Part shown: piece by piece, positions 58,754 through 64,000 of the stretch
How positions within the stretch are numbered: the first letter of the stretch is position 1
Layout of the letters: each line of letters begins with the position of its first letter
From: Adiantum capillus-veneris
Lineage: Eukaryota > Streptophyta > Polypodiopsida > Polypodiales > Pteridaceae
Assembly: GCA_014529385.2 (NCBI GenBank)
Contig: CM043956.1
Span: 66,080,281 to 66,144,280, forward strand
Length of the DNA stretch: 64,000 nt
Reading direction: 5' to 3'
Translations under genes and position numbers: made by a program
Notes under the pieces: model-generated
Database searches by the model: none
What the model was told of the DNA's origin: nothing
What the model saw: the letters and a program-made list of their open reading frames with translations, nothing else

Positions 58754-60437
58754 TGGTACAACCAAACTGTGTCGATCTATGGAAGTGCAAGAGGTCCAGG
58801 CATGGCTATTTGCAGGCAGATGGCAAAGTGCTTCAGTGGCTATTTGATGCAAGGTATGACAAGCATTGCCCGGATATGTATGCTCAATGTGGATGTTCGA
58901 AAGTCAGAGCTAGTTTTAGCACTAGTGATCGGGGAAGTTGAGAAGGCTCAAAGTGTCGGGTCTTTTGAAGTTTCGTACCGCTTCAAGCGTGGATCTATTC
59001 GGCGAGGCTATACCGTGGCGGACCCGTATGTTGTAGATGGACAGTCTTGCCTTTGCTCATTTTTATGTGGCTTGCTTTCGAGTTGGGCGTCGGAACTTGG
59101 GGCATGCGGACGTTTGAAGGAGGCATTCGAAGGTCGGCTATGTATGGTGTGTGCAAGGGGGCCAAGCCCAAAAGCTTTGTGAAACTCTTAATTTAATAAA
59201 GAAAACGGGTTGCTACAGTTGGCGCCATGCAGAGGGAGAAGAGCCAGTTGAGGTGGCGTGCCATGAAAAGCAAGGAAAGGGCCATGGCCAGTTGCGTAAG
59301 GAAAGCCCGCCAGGTGAATACAAAAGGGGCACGACAGTTGATAGACCGGGGGAGGCCTGTTGATAGAGGAGGGCGACCAATAGCGAGGTCGCTATTGGCG
59401 TAGTAGAGAAGGAGAGGCCTCGCCAGTGATGGCTTGAGGGGGCGGGCTGGTACAGGACACAGGGGTGATTCCAGTACAAGGCCACGGGGTGGCGTTGTGT
59501 GAATGACAGCCAGGCTATTGGCCAGAGCTGCAGAGGGAGCAAGGGGAGAGAAGCCATGGGGTGGCGCCACTTGGAAATGAGGAGGGCTGGCCTGAAGGGC
59601 CGCCAGTGAAGAGGGTGGCCAACCATAGGTGAGAGAGTTGCCAAAGGGCGGGCCTGAGTTGGCTGCAAGGCAGCGCTGCATGGTAGCGTGATTAAGGGAG
59701 GAGGCTGCAGATGCAAGGCCGCCACGGCTGCAAGGGCCATAGGGTGGCATACAGGACAGGGAGAGCGCAGAAGAGGAGGCTTGAAGAAGCCACGAGGTGG
59801 TGCTGTTTTGGAGACCCGTCATAGGGGCCATATTTAGAAGGCTCAGGTTTGCAGAGAAAGGCGCAGGTGGCGCAGCTTGAGGTTGGCCGTCAGTGTTGGC
59901 ATGGTAAGGAGGAGGTAAGGGGGCCACAAAGGGCTGCCAGATCGAAGCAAGAAGGAGAGTCGGTTGCAGCACAAGAATGCATCTTACACACTTTAAATGA
60001 AGCTAATGGCATCAGTGTCACCATAAGCTATTAAAACGTTATTGTTCAAGTGAACATTCTCGCCCTCTTGCTCTTATATTCATTTGTTTGTCACCATGTG
60101 TGTGTAAGTATTCCTTGCGTGGGTATCAAGTATGCAAAAGTGGGTGTCGGGCTTGGCATAATCTGAGTGTATGCTAGAGTTTTTTGCAAAGGTCCGAGGT
60201 TATCGATCAATATATAGAGAAAGGTGCACTGAAGGGTTAATGTGGAAACCATGATGATATGCTTTGTGATTGGGTGTGTGCAATAGGGGATGGTCGAGAT
60301 CGGGCTTGGACAGTAATGGTTTGCAGATTGTGTATCTGGATGTGTGTTTGCTAGAGGATAGGGGTGCTGTGAGATCACTGAGCTATATAGAGGCATCGAG
60401 TTTATGTGCTGGTGGTTTTCCCATTTCTCCCTTTCCA
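58754..60437 (+). mobile_element. Element D 3' LTR
   Basis: 1,684 bp, closely similar to the 5' LTR. It has an extra stretch of about 30 bases near 60030 (TATTAAAACGTTATTGTTC region). The sense frame (58769-59182, 137 codons) and an antisense frame (59972-59193, 259 codons) are both open here too. Confidence 0.85.
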
Positions 60438-60721
60438 ACGCTGATGAACCCATGGCTGCAACAGACCATAGCTAAACATAACCTGCACTCAAAACAATGC
60501 TTCTTGAGATATCCACCAATGGTAGCATTTATAAGTTTCCTTTATTAGAGAAGCTTGAAAAACCTCTTTGGTCTACTAAAAGAAACATTTGGCATACACA
60601 TCACAATCGCATTTGCGGCAAGTTGTATCTAGCCCTTGGCTAAGCACTCTCACACCTTCCTACATACTGCCATGCGCGTGCTGTTAACACTTTCCTGGGT
60701 TGACATTTTCTTGTTGTACCA
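60438..60721 (-). mobile_element. B-family LTR4, right part
   Basis: Resumes LTR text at ACGCTGATGAACCC after element D and ends TTGTTGTACCA at 60721. It is followed by the polypurine tract and hairpin of int3 (60722-60757). Confidence 0.85.
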
Positions 60722-60868
60722 TCATTGCCCACCTCCTTGTTGAGCATTCATGCTCAACCATAGCATTATTTATGTAAAATAGTATTGCATACAGAGAATG
60801 ATATAAAATAGATATATAGTGGCTATATAGATATGATAGAGATAGATAGAAAAGCATTTGCTACTGCA

Positions 60869-62699
60869 TCACCCTCCAGGGTCAAATGGAAAGCTCGAAG
60901 CTTCCCCAATCATAGTGTAGGCACCACCTGGATCAAAAACAAAACAATGGTCGTAGCCATACACCTGTAAAGCATGTACATCCAAGCCTTCCTTTGCACT
61001 TGTAGGCCAATAGACATGCCACCCTTCCAGCCCTTCATAGCTTGGAGCTTTGTCACCCTGCATCCCTAAGTCTTCGTGACAACCATAAACATGCTTTCGA
61101 CCACTTGAAGCATTGATACCATAAGAAACTATCATCTCATCTGCTATACAACCCTCCATGATATAGTCTAATTCCTCAAAAACACCTCGCCACTGACACA
61201 AAAATACCTGTAAAGCAACGTCCAATAAGACATGTATACATAGCATCACATAAAATAGCAAGACCCTTCCATTTTCCTCCTCTTGCTGCATAGCCAAGCA
61301 AAGCTGATCCCTTTGCATCCCTGCATCCAAACCTTCTAAAAACGGCTCCAAGGCCAACTTTTTATACTCAAGAGCATGACTTGCTCAAGCTTCAACCTGT
61401 CCTTCAAAGACCTCATTACCTGCAAGGTGGTGGAACCTTCCTCTCTCCATGGAGCATTGCTCTCATAGACTGCACCTGTATTAGCTTCTATAGAGTCATC
61501 TGTCGGAGCTAACTCTCCACGGCTACACACAAACTCTCAAACTTCAAAGCACACCTCTACATGCTCACCAAGGCAAGGTTTCCCCACTCCCTGCATAGAC
61601 AAATCACTTCGACATACCTTTGTTTTTGCTTCTAGCTCCTAGAAGTCATCCTCAAAAACCTGCTCTTTAATTATGTGTGATGCACAATCAAACCATACCT
61701 CTTCCTCCAATAGGGACTCACCATCGCACGACATTTGATAGGGCTGCTCGACTGGCAAATTCATACAAGACATCTCCTCACCTGCACTATGCTTCTCCTT
61801 AACCTTCAACTAGCTCACAAGCAACTCGCATACACCTTTCTCCACTTCATCGATCCACATAAAAAACATCATAAGTTTCATACCTAGAAGACCCAGATTT
61901 CGTCACCCACGTAGCATCTATATCCAAACTGCACCTGGAGCTATGAGAACTATCGGACTCCTCTTCTGATCTTGTCGATTCTTGGACCAGTGCTACCTTC
62001 CTTGTTGCTGGCTCTAGAACCAACACTTCGTCTTCAAGGCCTTTTGTCCCCTCGTCCTCTTGAAGAAGCAAACTGGGTGGCACCCTGAATATGCCTTGTT
62101 GTACCCTTTGAGACCTGGTTGGAACTTGTTCTACCTCTTCTACCCTGGAATCCTCTTCATGCGCTTTGATCACATTCATATCAAATAAAAAAGGAGCTTT
62201 TACCTCTTCATGCTCATCAATATGTTTGGGCCTAGACCCACTGGCTACCGTGATTGCCGACTGTAGCAATCTTGCCTCCATCTTCTTCTTAAAGCAAGCA
62301 AGAAAGAAACCTTTCAAGCTTAAAGTATCCCGCATTGGTTGCTTGGGTAGCAGCTGAAAAATTCCCCCATTAAGCTTCAAATTTAGCAACAAAAACATCA
62401 AAATTTGCACTTACTTCCTGTTGCAAGCCATTGAGCTTTGCATCTGCTTCTGAAGCCGACACGACCTTTTGATACCGTCGTAGAAAGTGCTCTCGAAATT
62501 CGATCCAGTTCTGCTTCTGCACATCTTCTAAGCGATCGAACCAAACTTTTGCTTTACCTCGCAGCACCAAAGGTAGAGTTTGAAGCTTCAGTTCATCATT
62601 TGGCATCTGCAAGACTGCCAGCATAAATAGCTCAAAATCTGCAAGCCAATCGTCATCATCTTCATCTCCTTTGAGCACTGGAACAAACTCCTGCTTCAT
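60869..62699 (-). pseudogene. gag3 of the second B element
   Basis: ATG 62697-62699 (MKQEFVPVLKGDEDDDDWLA) to TGA 60869 (FPFDPGG). The N-terminal 109 codons are open (62699-62370: FELFMLAVLQMPNDELKLQT, FRLED-like VWFDRLEDVQKQNWIEFREH). A deletion of about 75 bp near 62290 and a frame change lead to 62200-61847 with ESDSSHSSRCSLDIDATW. The in-frame TGA at 61537-61539 is at the same codon as in gag2. The C-terminal part (61357-60869) is fully open, with RVLLFYVMLCIHVLLDVALQ and HVYWPTSAKEG. It supports the same layout as gagD; no enzyme domains. Confidence 0.7.
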
Positions 62700-62761
62700 C
62701 TTGACTCACGAACACTTTGGTAGGAAACAATCAATGGTTCCTCAGTGGGGGCACCACAAGA

Positions 62762-64000
62762 TGGAAAGAGGGAAATGGGAAAAACACCCAGCACATAATC
62801 TGACTGCCTCTATATAGCCCCGTGATTTCACAACACCCATATTTACCTACTAATCATACACACAGAGACCCAATTTGCTAATAACTGTTGTATAGTTTTG
62901 TGCCCAATCAACACGGACTACTCTCAAAGACCATAGAATATGTAATCAGAGCTTCAACCTCTCTAACCTTTTGAGAACACCTTTACCCAAAGATATGCAC
63001 TTTGAAATCAACCAACACATAGAGCGATGCACCACGCCCTCTCACAAGCTTATATGCCAACAAACAACTGTTCTCAAGAGCAAAAGGAAAGAATGACACA
63101 GACTGGTGGGGTATAAATATTTTAAAAATGGATGAACAATGACAAAAGACATGAAAAGAACCACCCTGCTTTAGCGTAGGATCCGTCAAATCGTTTGATA
63201 AGCACTGGCAAGATACTATGCTCGGCTATTTTCCACCTTTGGACCTCGGATGAGAGTTCGAGCATGCCACCTTCGAGTTGGACATGCCCTCAACCTATGC
63301 TTTCTTGCGTTCGCCTCTTCCCAACATAATAGCTGCCCCGTGGGCTCTTGCTCCGCCAGCCCCTCACCTGCAATCCGATACAGCAGCCACGCTTGCTTGC
63401 TACAGCTCCCGGCTCGATGCCCCCAATCACTGGCCGCCCGCCCTGTCCTTGTCAAACAACTGTCCAAGGTCGCCCTCCACTAGCCAAGGCCCGTCACCTC
63501 TTGCCACCTTCCAACCTGCCTTCTTTTGCACTCGGCCGGCGCCCTTAGCCTCCTCTGTCCTGCCACCCTCGGCCCACTGCCGTCTCGTGCTCAGGCCCAC
63601 CACCTTGCATCCTGTAGCGGCTCCCTCCCACTCGCAGTGCTCCTTCCCGCCTTCAACTGGCCAGCCCCTAGCCCCTCACCCTCCTCGCGAGTGCCTCCTT
63701 GGCATGCTACCCGATATGGCATCCCTCTCCTTCCAACCTCCAAGTGGCGGCACATTCCTTCAAGAAGCCCGCCACCTGCGTGAAATGCTGCTCGGTTTCT
63801 TTTTCATTAATAGCTTTAAAAAGCTTTGGGCTTGGCCCCCTTGCACACGCCAAAAAATTTTAAAGGTCGGAAAAACTTCACCAAGTTTAAATGTGATCGC
63901 TGAGTTCCTTATCGCCTCTTTTAAAGCTCTGCCCTGCATGAAGCTTTATAATAAGGAGCATTTCTCATGGCGCCGATGAACCCACAACTGCAACAGACCA
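62762..64000 (-). mobile_element. B-family LTR5 (cut by window edge)
   Basis: Starts TGGAAAGAGGG after the primer-binding site of int3 and runs off the window while still in LTR text (CGCCGATGAACCCACAAC). About 230-250 bp should remain outside. It carries an uninterrupted antisense frame of 233 codons (63278-63979). It pairs with LTR4 by shared variants. Confidence 0.85.

Larger units (their letters stand above)
54957..60437 (+). mobile_element. Element D, gag-only LTR element nested in LTR4
   Basis: 5,481 bp in plus orientation: LTR 54957-56613, primer-binding site, gag 56676-58585, polypurine tract, LTR 58754-60437. It interrupts LTR4, flanked by AAGC (54953-54956) and ACGC (60438-60441), a probable target duplication with one change. 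Uninterrupted LTRs read CTCATGGCGCCGATGAACCC at this point. Gag and the last part of the LTR match family B, but most of the LTR body does not. D has no enzyme genes. It inserted after LTR4 was in place. Confidence 0.85.

Overview
No intact cellular gene is visible in this window. It is a dense stack of satellite DNA and nested, broken transposable elements from a nuclear plant-type genome. Plant-type signs are Ty3/gypsy elements, one primed at a TGGTATCAAAGC site, plant-like TATA boxes (CTATAAATAG), polyproteins ending in an FEDEN-type tail directly against the LTR, and long GA/CT microsatellites. The pol and gag remnants look to me like families common in seed-free plants with large genomes (fern or lycophyte type). 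That is an impression from memory; the species cannot be fixed from the window.

Layout. (1) 1-1047: minus-strand pseudogene remnant. (2) About 1105-20170: a 442-bp higher-order satellite built partly of 50-bp subunits with core GGTCCACCACTTGTCC. It is interrupted by four copies of a 1.3-kb terminal-inverted-repeat element sitting at TTAA sites, and it contains a 3.71-kb tandem duplication. (3) 20170-22845: AT-rich DNA and GA microsatellites. (4) 22845-24395: a second satellite (about 320-bp period) with the same 16-bp core. (5) 24480-26840: pseudogene of a transposase-like gene (DUF7869-like, DDE-type). (6) 26843-33290: scrambled remains of a Ty3/gypsy element (RNase H, gag, zinc knuckles, protease) around a 2.4-kb non-coding block. 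(7) 33800-35700: unassigned sequence with a 54-G run. (8) 35690-39008: candidate LTR/leader, gag and a 98-bp RNase H tail of a second gypsy element, called A here.

(9) 39009-64000: a nest. Element family B (LTR about 1.45-1.5 kb, internal region coding only for a gag-like protein) lies in minus orientation as LTR1-int1-LTR2-int2-LTR3. It is followed by A's integrase N-terminus, then A's RT and RNase H (wrong order), then LTR4-int3-LTR5. LTR4 is split by D, a plus-strand relative of B with different LTR bodies. Int2 is split by C, a 4.77-kb composite with 131-bp LTRs whose outermost copies point in opposite directions, yet it is flanked by one clean 5-bp target duplication (ATTTA).

How the parts relate: B and D carry gag but no protease, RT or integrase, so they would need enzymes from another element. 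A supplies the only RT/RNase H/integrase remains nearby, but all are broken. I see no tRNA, rRNA or CRISPR. The least ordinary signals are the inverted-LTR composite C, the gag-only family with a conserved hydrophobic C-terminal module behind a shared TGA, the repeated A/LTR junction with a shared nonsense codon, and the TTAA elements inside the satellite.
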